A DNA stretch of 64,000 nt from Natronosalvus hydrolyticus (GTDB lineage Archaea > Halobacteriota > Halobacteria > Halobacteriales > Natrialbaceae). Below the pieces are notes generated by a model. It worked only from the letters and a program-made list of their open reading frames with translations. It made no database searches and had not been told where the DNA came from. How positions within the stretch are numbered: the first letter of the stretch is position 1; each line of letters opens with the position of its first letter. The DNA is taken from the NCBI GenBank assembly GCA_025517525.1, contig JAOPJZ010000002.1, forward strand, positions 1-64,000, in the 5' to 3' direction. Shown piece after piece: positions 53,627-61,832 of this stretch. Position numbers and translations under genes: made by a program.

Positions 53627-55663
53627 TCACTGACCGATGGAGTTGTCGGGGGCCACCTCGCTGTCGCCCGTCTCGCTGTCAGCTTCGTGGTCGGCGTCGG
53701 TATGGTCCTCGAGGGCCTTTTCCTCCTCGAGCCGTGATTCTTGTGCCGCGTATGGGTTCCGGGTCGAGGCACCAGCAGTTTCGGCGCTGGATTCGCTCGG
53801 AAGGTCAACCGTGAACGTCGTCCCCATAGCGGGTGTCGACTCGAGGGAAATCGAGCCGTCGTGGACCGCGGCGATCTTCTGACAGATGGCGAGGCCCATG
53901 CCGGTGCCGCCGTCGGTGTCGGTCCGGTCGCCGCGGTTGAACAACTCGAAGACGTGGTTGGCGTGTGCCGGGTCGATACCGACACCGGTGTCGCTGACGG
54001 TTATCCGCACCCCGTCGTCCGTGTACTCGCCACGAACCGTGATCTCCGGGGGCTCGTCGCCGGCGTACTCGAGGGCGTTCGTCAGGAGATTCTGGAACAG
54101 CCGACGCAATAGGTGTTCGACGCCGTACACGGTGGGGAGCGTGCCAACGTCGACGGTCGCGTCGCGGTCTTCGATTTCGAACTGTAGGGTGGTACAGAGC
54201 TCCTCAAGCAGGGTCTCGCAATCGATGGCGTCGAACGAGTGGTTCCCGCCATCGGTTCGGGAGTAGGTGAGTAAATCATCGATCATCGCCTGAGCATGCC
54301 GGGTGTTTCGGTGGGCCACCTCGAGTAGGTCCGCGCCATCCTCGTCGAGTGCGGAATCGTGTGTTCCCTCGAGCATGGACAGGTATCGCTCGGTCGTCCG
54401 GAGGGGTTCGCGCAGGTCGTGAGAGACGACGCTAGCAAAGGAGTCGAGTTCGTCGTTCGAGCGACGCAGTTGCTCGAGCGTGGCCTCGATCTCCGCCTGG
54501 AGTCGCCGCGTCTCGGTGACGTCGCGAAACGTGAGCGACCAGCCGAGGGCTTTCCCGCCCACGTCGGCCACCACGCGTGAAGTAACCTCGAGATACCGGT
54601 GTTCGTCGCCGTCCTGGAGAATCATGACGCCCTTGATGGGGAACGACTGGGAGCCGAGGGTGGTCGTTTCGGGGTCGATCGTGTTGTCGGTTTCTCGAGT
54701 GGTTTCGTCAGCAATAGTGCCGACAGACTGGCTTGTAAGGGGGTCGATGTCGCTGTCGTCGTCGACGAAGGTGTGTTGTGCCATCGGGAGGCGTTCGAAC
54801 CGGTGACCGATGACCAGCCTCGAGTCGATATCGAGCAGGCGGTCAGCTGACCGGTTGCTGTCGACGATACGACGGTCCATATTGACAACAATGATGCCCT
54901 CGTGCAGTGTGTCGAGGACCAGCGGCCGAGCAATCGGCGTCAGGTCGAACAGTCGGTAGCGGTAGATGGCGACGAAGAAAATCACCCCCGATACCACGAA
55001 GCTAAACGGGGTGAGATCGACATAGGGGGCTGGGCCGAGACCCAGATGGAAAGCGACGTTGGTCAATACCGCGAGCAGGGCCCCGAAGAGAAGGATTGCG
55101 ACCTGTCGTCGGTACACTCGTGGTGACCAGAGTAGCAAGTGCGCCAGCAACAGAAAGCCGACGAGCATCAGTCCGTAGCCGTAGGCGGCGTGAAACCAGA
55201 AGGCAGGGCCGAATCCGTGTTGGGAAACGAGGAGCGTGCCGTCGGCGACCGGCTGGAGGTCGATGGGGTCACGAACCAGAAAGTGAAAGCCGTTGGTCCA
55301 GACCAGGCCGACGTACACCACCGGGACGACCGAGAGTGCGAGGATTGATCGGTGGGTAATCCACCGCTCTCGAGCGGTAAACTGCAGTGCGAAGTACACC
55401 CAGGCGACGGGAACCATGGCAACACCGATGTGGTTGACGTTGGCCCAGAACGCCGTCAGTTCCGGTGTGGCCGCGGCAATCTGGAGTGCGTAGGCGGCTG
55501 ACCACAGGGCGGTGGCTCCGGCGAGGACGGCGAAGCTACTCGCGCCGGTAACATCTCGGTTTCGCCACGCGAAGACGCTGATCGCCGCCATCATCGCGCC
55601 GCCCCCGAGCAACACGAGCGTGTACGGCGTATACTGCCACTCCCAGACGGCCCACGGTTCCAT
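53627..55663 (-). CDS. Histidine kinase with N-terminal 7TM domain and PAS
   Basis: A 678-residue protein. About seven helices fill residues 10-230 (7TM sensor). A PAS-like unit follows (LDTLHEGIIVVNMDRRIVDSNRSADRLL). The DHp H-box is SVVSHDLREPLR; the ATP domain shows NLLTNALEYAG (N), DTGVGID (G1), VFELFNRG (F) and GTGMGLAICQKI (G2). The C-terminal tail is acidic. No response regulator gene adjoins it. The sensed signal is unknown. Confidence 0.88.
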   Translation of the reverse strand: MEPWAVWEWQYTPYTLVLLGGGAMMAAISVFAWRNRDVTGASSFAVLAGATALWSAAYALQIAAATPELTAFWANVNHIGVAMVPVAWVYFALQFTARERWITHRSILALSVVPVVYVGLVWTNGFHFLVRDPIDLQPVADGTLLVSQHGFGPAFWFHAAYGYGLMLVGFLLLAHLLLWSPRVYRRQVAILLFGALLAVLTNVAFHLGLGPAPYVDLTPFSFVVSGVIFFVAIYRYRLFDLTPIARPLVLDTLHEGIIVVNMDRRIVDSNRSADRLLDIDSRLVIGHRFERLPMAQHTFVDDDSDIDPLTSQSVGTIADETTRETDNTIDPETTTLGSQSFPIKGVMILQDGDEHRYLEVTSRVVADVGGKALGWSLTFRDVTETRRLQAEIEATLEQLRRSNDELDSFASVVSHDLREPLRTTERYLSMLEGTHDSALDEDGADLLEVAHRNTRHAQAMIDDLLTYSRTDGGNHSFDAIDCETLLEELCTTLQFEIEDRDATVDVGTLPTVYGVEHLLRRLFQNLLTNALEYAGDEPPEITVRGEYTDDGVRITVSDTGVGIDPAHANHVFELFNRGDRTDTDGGTGMGLAICQKIAAVHDGSISLESTPAMGTTFTVDLPSESSAETAGASTRNPYAAQESRLEEEKALEDHTDADHEADSETGDSEVAPDNSIGQ

Positions 55664-55731
55664 CTGTGTGTGATAGAGTCACGTAGTTGTACTAAACGTT
55701 CCGTCACGTCGACAGCGCCGTGATCCCGACT

Positions 55732-56220
55732 TCACGCGTCGTCGGGACCACCTCGAGGCGACTCGAGGCGTTCGCGTTCGAAATGGCCGGTTTCGCCCCC
55801 GTCACGCCAGCGCCACGAGCGGACAGCTGGCCGTTCGCTACCGCGCTCGTCTTCGAACGGACCGACGACGATGACGTACGACCGATCGGGCCACGCGGCG
55901 GCGTCGACGTCGGTCTGACTCGGCACGGGCGGGCCCCTGGGATGAGAGTGATAGAAGCCGACGATATCCTCGCCGCTATCCTCCAGTCTCTCGAAAATCT
56001 CGAGTTGGACCGTCGGATCGATCAGATACCGCTCTCGAGGCTGGTCGGCAGCGTTGGCTGCAGGGTACCACGACGTGACGCGACTGCGCTGGGGGTCGAA
56101 CGCGCCGCCCAGGACGCCACAGCACTCTTCGGGCCCGGCGTCTCGAGCAGCCTCGACCAGTGCTTTCCGAACCGAGTCCGGGACGACGAGCACCGGCTGG
56201 GGGGTGTGTGAGTCGGTCAC
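55732..56220 (-). CDS. JAMM/MPN+ metalloprotease (HvJAMM1-like)
   Basis: A 162-residue protein. The JAMM zinc site is HSHPRGPPVPSQTDVDAA (HxH...S..D), preceded by an acidic PEECCGVL (Glu). Haloarchaeal JAMM proteins remove ubiquitin-like SAMP tags from conjugates. The gene overlaps the corrinoid-binding gene by four bases, so the two may be co-transcribed although their roles differ. No SAMP gene is in view. Confidence 0.82.
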   Translation of the reverse strand: MTDSHTPQPVLVVPDSVRKALVEAARDAGPEECCGVLGGAFDPQRSRVTSWYPAANAADQPRERYLIDPTVQLEIFERLEDSGEDIVGFYHSHPRGPPVPSQTDVDAAAWPDRSYVIVVGPFEDERGSERPAVRSWRWRDGGETGHFERERLESPRGGPDDA

Positions 56221-57149
56221 GCCTCGAGCCGTCCCGACAGGTCGGCTAGCGGCACGGCAATCGTTTCGTCCGACTCACCGTCGAACCGATCGGGCTGGAT
56301 AATCTGCGCCAGAACCTCGCAGGTATCGACCAGTCGTGGCCCCGGCCGGTTGCAATAGTGGTTGCCGTCGAGTGCCCAGACACGTCCCTCTCGGACCGCC
56401 GATAGCTCCGACCAGCCGTCGCGGCCGGTCAGATCCGAGCAGTTTCGGGCCGTTTGCTCGAGGTCGAACCCACAGGGGGCGATGACGATAATTTCGGGAT
56501 CGTACGCGACGATCTCTTCCCACTCGCGCGGTCGCGAGCGCTCTCCGACGTCGGCCAGCCCGTAGGAACCGCCGGCCCACGAGACGAGTTCGGCCGTCCA
56601 GTGGCCCGCGATCATCGCGGGTTCGGTCCAGTCGAAAATTGCCACGCGTGGTCGTTCGGCCGATGGGATGTCGACCGTCTGCTCTCGAACCGTCTCGAGT
56701 CGGGCCTCGAGGCCAGTCACAACGGTTTCGGCACGCGATTCGACGCCGGCAGCGCGGCCAACGCGTTTGACGTCCTCGAGGACGTCGTTGACGGTGTGTG
56801 GGTCGGTGGTGAGGACGGTCGGCTCGGCAGCGATCCCCTCGAGGGCGCGCTCGATGACGACCTCGTCGACCGCACAGACGTCACACATTCCCTGAGTGAC
56901 GACCAGTTCCGGCTCGAGTGCATCGAGCGTCTCGACGTCGATATCGTAGACGCCGTCTTCGGCTGCCGCCTCGAGCACCTGGGCATCGATGTCCTCGCTC
57001 GAGGCGTCGGCGTCGATGCGCGACCGCGTGATCGACGGAATGTTGCGCACTTGCGGCGGGTAGTCGCACTCGTGGGAGACGCCGACGGGCTCGAGCCCGA
57101 GGGCCGCGACGATTTCGGTCGCTGAGGGAAGCGTGGTGACGATACGCAT
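56217..57149 (-). CDS. BtuF-like corrinoid/iron-binding protein
   Basis: A 310-residue protein starting MRIVTTLPSATEIVAALGL, with GVSHECDYP, TQGMCDVCAV, FDWTEP and VIAPCGFDLEQT motifs of the cobalamin-binding group. There is no signal peptide or lipobox, so it may be cytoplasmic or lack the usual export. Cobalamin handling is plausible given the cob remnants at 26-28 kb. The long upstream start is rejected because it crosses the hairpin region. Confidence 0.78.
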   Translation of the reverse strand: MRIVTTLPSATEIVAALGLEPVGVSHECDYPPQVRNIPSITRSRIDADASSEDIDAQVLEAAAEDGVYDIDVETLDALEPELVVTQGMCDVCAVDEVVIERALEGIAAEPTVLTTDPHTVNDVLEDVKRVGRAAGVESRAETVVTGLEARLETVREQTVDIPSAERPRVAIFDWTEPAMIAGHWTAELVSWAGGSYGLADVGERSRPREWEEIVAYDPEIIVIAPCGFDLEQTARNCSDLTGRDGWSELSAVREGRVWALDGNHYCNRPGPRLVDTCEVLAQIIQPDRFDGESDETIAVPLADLSGRLEA

Positions 57150-57285
57150 GGCTCGAGGTTCGGGTTCGACGGGGAAAAACGCACCTGTGTATGGGGTAGT
57201 GGCTTTGCGAGCGGGTAGTGGGGGGAGAGTGGTGGGAGGACACAATGGTACTTCGGGTACGTCCTCGGCGGTGATGCTAGTGGCT

Positions 57286-57355
57286 TCCCAAACCTTCACG
57301 TGTGGGTGAAATCATGTGGTGCGGGTCGATTTCACCCACAGGCCAACGTTTGGGA
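57286..57355. repeat. Large two-part inverted repeat upstream of the BtuF-like gene
   Basis: TGTGGGTGAAATC (57,301-57,313) pairs perfectly with GATTTCACCCACA (57,328-57,340) across a 14-base loop. Outside it TCCCAAAC (57,286-57,293) pairs with GTTTGGGA (57,348-57,355). The whole is about 70 bases. It could be a terminator for the NUDIX gene, an operator, or a small miniature transposon. Confidence 0.6.
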
Positions 57356-57397
57356 GGGTACTATTCCGTGACCTGACTGACGGGTCGAACAGTGCCG

Positions 57398-57946
57398 TCA
57401 GGTCTCTTGCAACTCGTAGTGTGACACCGCGAGCACCGTCCGTCCGTCACGAACCTCGCCCGCGCGGACGGCCTCGAGCAGGTCGTCGTACGGCTGTGGG
57501 GCCACCCGGATACTCTCGTCGGCATCGAGTTGCTGTTCGCCCGTCGGATCACAGCCTCGAGCGACGAAAAAGTGCATTACTGAGTCGGCGAGCCCGTTGG
57601 CCGGTTCGACGGTCACTAGCGGCTCGAAGGTAGTCGCTTCGTGGCCGGTTTCCTCGCGGAGTTCGCGTCTGGCGGCCGTCTCGAGGTTCGTGTCATCGGG
57701 TTCGGTGGTTCCGACCGGTAACCCGTGGTTGAGTCGGCCCACGGCCTGTCGCCACTCCTCGATGCAGACGACGTCGCCGTCGTCGGTGAACGGGAGGATA
57801 CAGACGCTGGGTGGTTCCGCGAGGAAATCGAAATCGGTTCGCTCGCCGTCTGGGAGGCGTACGGTCTGCGTAATGATGTCGAACCCGGGACAGGTGTAGG
57901 CGACGTCTGACTCGAGGGTTTCCCAGGCGAGTGGGTCGGCCGGCAT
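57398..57946 (-). CDS. NUDIX hydrolase (ADP-ribose pyrophosphatase-like)
   Basis: A 182-residue protein from the ATG at 57946. The NUDIX box reads GTTEPDDTNLETAARRELREETG, with the GxnE...REUxEE pattern seen in ARRELREETG. The N-terminal WETLESDVAYTCPGF and the IEEWRQAVGR strand place it with ADP-ribose-type hydrolases. It cleaves nucleoside-diphosphate derivatives. The alternative ATG at 57973 is in frame. Confidence 0.85.
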   Translation of the reverse strand: MPADPLAWETLESDVAYTCPGFDIITQTVRLPDGERTDFDFLAEPPSVCILPFTDDGDVVCIEEWRQAVGRLNHGLPVGTTEPDDTNLETAARRELREETGHEATTFEPLVTVEPANGLADSVMHFFVARGCDPTGEQQLDADESIRVAPQPYDDLLEAVRAGEVRDGRTVLAVSHYELQET

Positions 57947-58124
57947 ACCGCCCAGTAGCGCGTTGTAGGGCAAAAACCCCCTGTCTCCGGCGAACGCGGG
58001 GGTGACCGCGAGCGAGGAGCGACTGCTGGCTGTCTATACCGGTTGTGATGGAGTCCGTTCCGCTGTGTACCCTCGGTATAACAAAGCCACAGATCGGTGA
58101 AGGTCCGTTCTCAGAGGGTGATCC

Positions 58125-58400
58125 ATGGACCAATTAACCGGATTCCAGCGCGATTTGTTGTACGTCATCGCAGGGATGGACCGTCCGTCGGGACAGCGGA
58201 TACTCGACGATATCAACGAGTACATCGACCAGCCCGTCACACACGGTCGGCTGTATCCAAACCTGGATACGCTGGTCGAACACGAACTGATCGAAAAGGG
58301 CCAACTCGACCGGCGGACGAACTACTACGCATTGACGCCGAAAGGGAAACGCGAACTCGAGCGGCGACAGGAGTGGGTCAAGCGCTACGTCGACGCCTAG
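58125..58400 (+). CDS. Small PadR-type regulator
   Basis: A 91-residue winged-helix protein: LTGFQRDLLYVIAGMDRPSGQRILDDI ... HGRLYPNLDTLVEHELIEKG and NYYALTPKGKRELERRQEW. It lacks the C-terminal domain of full PadR, a form common in haloarchaea. Divergent from the NUDIX gene; a target cannot be named. Confidence 0.85.
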   Translation: MDQLTGFQRDLLYVIAGMDRPSGQRILDDINEYIDQPVTHGRLYPNLDTLVEHELIEKGQLDRRTNYYALTPKGKRELERRQEWVKRYVDA

Positions 58401-58665
58401 GGTGTGTTGGTGCCCCGTACGACGAGCGTGGTTGGGACCTGCGGGCAGCTATCGCTCGATGGGCACAGCGGTTGGGTGGTGGAGGTTCCCGCACTGACCG
58501 GGCGTTCGGTTCTCCCGATTTCGGTTGAGTATCGACTCGTATGGCTGCTGCCAAAACGGCTACCGACTGGTATATCGCGGTGCTATCTAGCGACTGACTG
58601 CTACGACGGCCGCCCGATTCGATCGCCGAATGTGACTCGAGGACTGCTCGAGTGTTCCGTGACAC
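58401..58665. other. Intergenic, no gene seen
   Basis: About 265 bases between the PadR gene and the convergent DUF4397 gene. No open frame with coding character and no clear hairpin were seen. Confidence 0.4.
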
Positions 58666-59802
58666 TCAGTAGTCGTTTTCGTCGTCAGTGTCGTCGTTCA
58701 TGTCGTCATCATCGTCCATCTCGTCGTCGTCCCTCTCATCGTCGTCGATGCCGTTCTCGTCTTCTACGTCGTCTACGTCGTCCTCGAGTGACTCGGGCCC
58801 GTCAACGGCGAGGTTGACGGCAAACTCGCGACCCTCCCCGTTCGGTGGCTCGAGGTAACCGATGGCGAAGGCGGTGTAAGCGGTGCCAGCCTCGAGGTCG
58901 ACGTCAACGCTGGCAACGACGTCGTCATCGGGTTCGTCCATGTCATCGTCCTCGTCCATCCCGTTGTCGTCGACGCCGTTCTCATCGTCGTCGATGCCGT
59001 TCTCATCGTCGTCGATGCCGTTCTCGTCGTCGTCGATGCCGTTCTCGTCGTCGTCGATGCCGTTCTCATCGTCGTCGGTGTCGACATCCTCGGTATCGTC
59101 GTCCATCCCGACTTCGTCATCGTCGTCGTTCGCATCGTCGACACCGTTTTCATCGTCATCGAGTCCGTTCTCTTCGTCGTCGATGCCGTTCTCGTCCTCG
59201 ACAGCGTTCGCTTCACTCGAGGGAACGACCTCGAGGGTGTACGAGCCGGCGGGGACGGCCACGTAATTCGTGCTCTCACCGAATCCAACCGTCTCGAACA
59301 GCGGTGCACCGGTTTCGCTTTCTCGGACGTCGACGTCGGGAGCGTCCGGCGAGGCGTGGAGGAGTCTGACCAGCGAGGAACCGGCGTCGGTGAGCACCAG
59401 CACTTCGAAGGTGTCATCCTCGAGTTCGCCGATTGCGGCCAGCGTGTAAAACGCCTCGCCGACCTCGAGTTCTTCGTCGTAGACGACGGTGTCCTCGTCG
59501 CCGGCGGCCGTCACTTTCACCGAGTAGGTTCCGGGTTCGACCTCGAGATACGGACTCACCTCCTCGTAGGGGACGTCGGTCAGGACCTGTTCGTCGTCGA
59601 CGTAGACGTCCACGTTCGGTGCGTCGGGTGCGGCGTGTACCACCCGGATACCCGCCTGTGGGGTGCCGTTATGTTCGTCGTTCTCGTCCGCTCGTTCGTC
59701 GTCATCGTGCTCGCCCACTGCGTAGACACTTCCGCCCGCGAGGACGGCCCCTGCGCCCAGCGTACCGAGTGCTTTCAGTGTCGTGCGTCGTGATGTTGTC
59801 AT
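58666..59802 (-). CDS. Tat-exported DUF4397 surface protein with acidic repeats
   Basis: A 378-residue protein from the ATG at 59802. The Tat signal is TTSRRTTLKALGTLGAGAVLAGG. Two DUF4397 units follow (IRVVHAAPDAPNVDVYVD; VRLLHASPDAPDVDV). Between them and the last strand set lies an Asp-rich insert with repeats ENGIDDD, and the C-terminus is Asp-rich. The repeats resemble DxDxDG calcium loops. It probably sits outside the cell. The function of DUF4397 in archaea is not settled. Confidence 0.85.
   Translation of the reverse strand: MTTSRRTTLKALGTLGAGAVLAGGSVYAVGEHDDDERADENDEHNGTPQAGIRVVHAAPDAPNVDVYVDDEQVLTDVPYEEVSPYLEVEPGTYSVKVTAAGDEDTVVYDEELEVGEAFYTLAAIGELEDDTFEVLVLTDAGSSLVRLLHASPDAPDVDVRESETGAPLFETVGFGESTNYVAVPAGSYTLEVVPSSEANAVEDENGIDDEENGLDDDENGVDDANDDDDEVGMDDDTEDVDTDDDENGIDDDENGIDDDENGIDDDENGIDDDENGVDDNGMDEDDDMDEPDDDVVASVDVDLEAGTAYTAFAIGYLEPPNGEGREFAVNLAVDGPESLEDDVDDVEDENGIDDDERDDDEMDDDDDMNDDTDDENDY
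58976..59080 (-). repeat. Five 21-bp repeats encoding ENGIDDD
   Basis: Five tandem 21-base units with one or two changes at third positions, each giving Glu-Asn-Gly-Ile-Asp-Asp-Asp (the last ends Val). This is a coding minisatellite inside the DUF4397 gene and may vary in number between strains. Confidence 0.75.
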
Positions 59803-60119
59803 GCACTCGAGGTGGGGGTCGGGATGCGGATAAACCAGCGACTCAGTTCCGCCGGTTTGGCCTCGGTTTCCCATTACGGCAGCGCTGTAGGCACACACTG
59901 CGATACAGAAATCCTCACGTACACACGGATGTTCGGTCGTCGACAATCCCTTCGTATCGTGGCCGTTGGAACTTCGAGTGACCCGAGCAAGCTAAAAACC
60001 CAGAAACTTTCCGGTCACCCCTTCAGCAATCGCTCGTACGGCCTGCTGTCAGACAGGTGTACGTTACTCGCGACGCGGTTCCCGATTTTCCAGCTCACCG
60101 GAAAGGGAAGACAGTACTG
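59803..60119. promoter_or_regulatory. Intergenic carrying the DUF4397 promoter
   Basis: About 317 bases without a supportable gene. It holds the leader of the leftward DUF4397 gene. No repeat or strong palindrome was noticed. Confidence 0.35.
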
Positions 60120-60305
60120 TTAGTCGTCCCCGACAGTCTCTCCCTCAGGGGTTTGCACCTTGGCGCCGTGGTCGAGTCGCTCGGCCCAGGTGTCCGAAAC
60201 GACTGGTGCAACCGCGAAGAAGGTGATAATCCCGATGAAAACGACGAGTGCGATGCTCGAGAGGATGGTCACGCCGACGATTGGGTCGACAAACAGTGGT
60301 ATCAT
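60120..60305 (-). CDS. Small single-helix membrane protein
   Basis: A 61-residue protein from the ATG at 60305: PIVGVTILSSIALVVFIGIITFFAVAPVV is a long hydrophobic helix, followed by a charged tail (ERLDHGAKVQTPEGETVGDD). An upstream ATG adds 12 polar residues but is less likely. No family recognised. Confidence 0.6.
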   Translation of the reverse strand: MIPLFVDPIVGVTILSSIALVVFIGIITFFAVAPVVSDTWAERLDHGAKVQTPEGETVGDD

Positions 60306-60654
60306 GGTGTGCTCTTGGAAGGGCCTATGAACGAATCCCATATCAGCGTTACTTTGTCGCGCGACGTATGTGGGAGTGTGATTGTTGATTGCTAACGTGC
60401 CAACAGGTGGGTTGGTAACTGACCTCGCTCGAGGACTCGTTCGTATACTACGATTTCACTATCGGCTATTGATACAATACCAGGGCGTTTTCAGTGGCCA
60501 GTCATTCGCGGTCGACACTCGGCTCGTGAAACGCGCTGAACTACCTGGCACCCTGTGGTGATTGCCTCGGACTCGAGTACCCTCCCACACGTCGACTCCT
60601 GAGAAACCGGACAATCGCCATCGGTTTCACGATCCGTTTCGGTTTGGGAAGCGA
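60306..60654. other. Intergenic, no gene seen
   Basis: About 349 bases between the small membrane gene and purC, both leftward. No coding frame stands out; the promoter for the small gene should be near 60,330. Confidence 0.35.
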
Positions 60655-61683
60655 CTAGAGCCGCTGAACGGCACCGATAGCACTCGAGAGCGGTGGTGCG
60701 TCGAAAATCTCCTCGCCAATGTAGGCGTTCGTGCCGGCACAGTACATCCCTCGAGCGACGTCGATAACCTCGTCCTCGAGCGGTTCGGGGTCGCGCTCAC
60801 AGAGGGATTTCCAGTCGGCGATGTCGTCGGCTTTAGCCTGAGATTTTGCGGTCGAGACCGCTTCAACCCAGTCGGGCTGGGTTCGCTTGTGGTACTGGCG
60901 GATGACCTCCTTCGAGAGCTGGGTTCCCTCGTAGCTGAACCGGTTTTCGTCGAACGTTCCGACGACGTCGGCGACTCTGATCTCTCCGTCGTAGTACAGA
61001 CACTCGATCTTGCCGTCCTCGTGGACCAGTCCGGCCGACGCTGCCTGCTCGGTTACGACGCGATTGACCGCACGAGCGACGGATGCAAGCTCCTCGATTT
61101 CTGCAACGCCGGCGATGGCATCCGCCTCTTCGCGCTCGAGATACCGGTCGCCCTTCTCGTATTTCGTCGAGAACTCGACGATTGGTTCCTCGAGGTCGAC
61201 GGCTTCCTCGGGCCACTCGTCTAACGCGAGGCCGTGATCGGCGGGGTCGGTTCGTCGGCGAAGGCTCGAGCCGACAGGGACCCGGTTGCGGAAGATGATC
61301 TCCAGGGGGACGAGGTAGTTCTCGCCCGCGTTTGCGTGATAGGCGTCGTAGTCGTAGGTTCGTCCCTCGTGTGGGAGGTCGGGCACCTGCGTGAGGTCGA
61401 TCGCCATCTCGGTTGGTGGTCGTTCGGTTTCAGCGAGCGAGCACACCGAGCCGTCCTCGACGACGCCGCGGTAATGCGTCGGCACGTCGGCGGCCTCGAG
61501 CAGTTCGAAATTGTACGCGCCCATCGTACACAGACTCGCCCCCTTGTCGGGGATCTTGTCGGGCATTTTCCCCCAGTCAAAAACGGAGTAGTCGTCGGTA
61601 AAGACGAACGCGCCGCGGCCGAGTGCCGTGGGGGTCGCCGCCTCGTCGATGCGGAACTCCTTGACGCTCGTCACGCGAGCCAC
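60655..61683 (-). CDS. purC: SAICAR synthetase
   Basis: A 342-residue protein. It joins aspartate to CAIR in purine synthesis. Seen: FVFTDDYSVFDWGKMPDKIPDKGASL, VPLEIIFRNRVPVGSSL (SAICAR synthetase signature) and LVHEDGKIECLYYDGEIRVADVVGTFDENRF. It is longer than bacterial PurC, as in haloarchaea. It stands apart from purH/purB in this window. Confidence 0.9.
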   Translation of the reverse strand: MARVTSVKEFRIDEAATPTALGRGAFVFTDDYSVFDWGKMPDKIPDKGASLCTMGAYNFELLEAADVPTHYRGVVEDGSVCSLAETERPPTEMAIDLTQVPDLPHEGRTYDYDAYHANAGENYLVPLEIIFRNRVPVGSSLRRRTDPADHGLALDEWPEEAVDLEEPIVEFSTKYEKGDRYLEREEADAIAGVAEIEELASVARAVNRVVTEQAASAGLVHEDGKIECLYYDGEIRVADVVGTFDENRFSYEGTQLSKEVIRQYHKRTQPDWVEAVSTAKSQAKADDIADWKSLCERDPEPLEDEVIDVARGMYCAGTNAYIGEEIFDAPPLSSAIGAVQRL

Positions 61684-61832
61684 CTCGCTGCCGTCACCGT
61701 GGTCGAAGCCACAGAGCCACCGTGCATACTCGAGATGCCGTGGCCATCGCCTAAGAAGGTTTCATTTCACGTCGCGACGGCGAGGAGTTGTTCACACGAG
61801 AGTCGAATTCGGGCACTCGAGTGAATCTCCCC

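Noticed and set aside
57286..57355. Cobalamin riboswitch before the BtuF-like gene
   Set aside because: The hairpin is a simple nested inverted repeat, and I see no B12-box-like conserved stretch; archaeal use of this riboswitch class would also be unexpected.
58976..59080. Regular short repeats as a possible CRISPR array
   Set aside because: The 21-bp units are contiguous, have no spacers and are in frame inside a protein gene.
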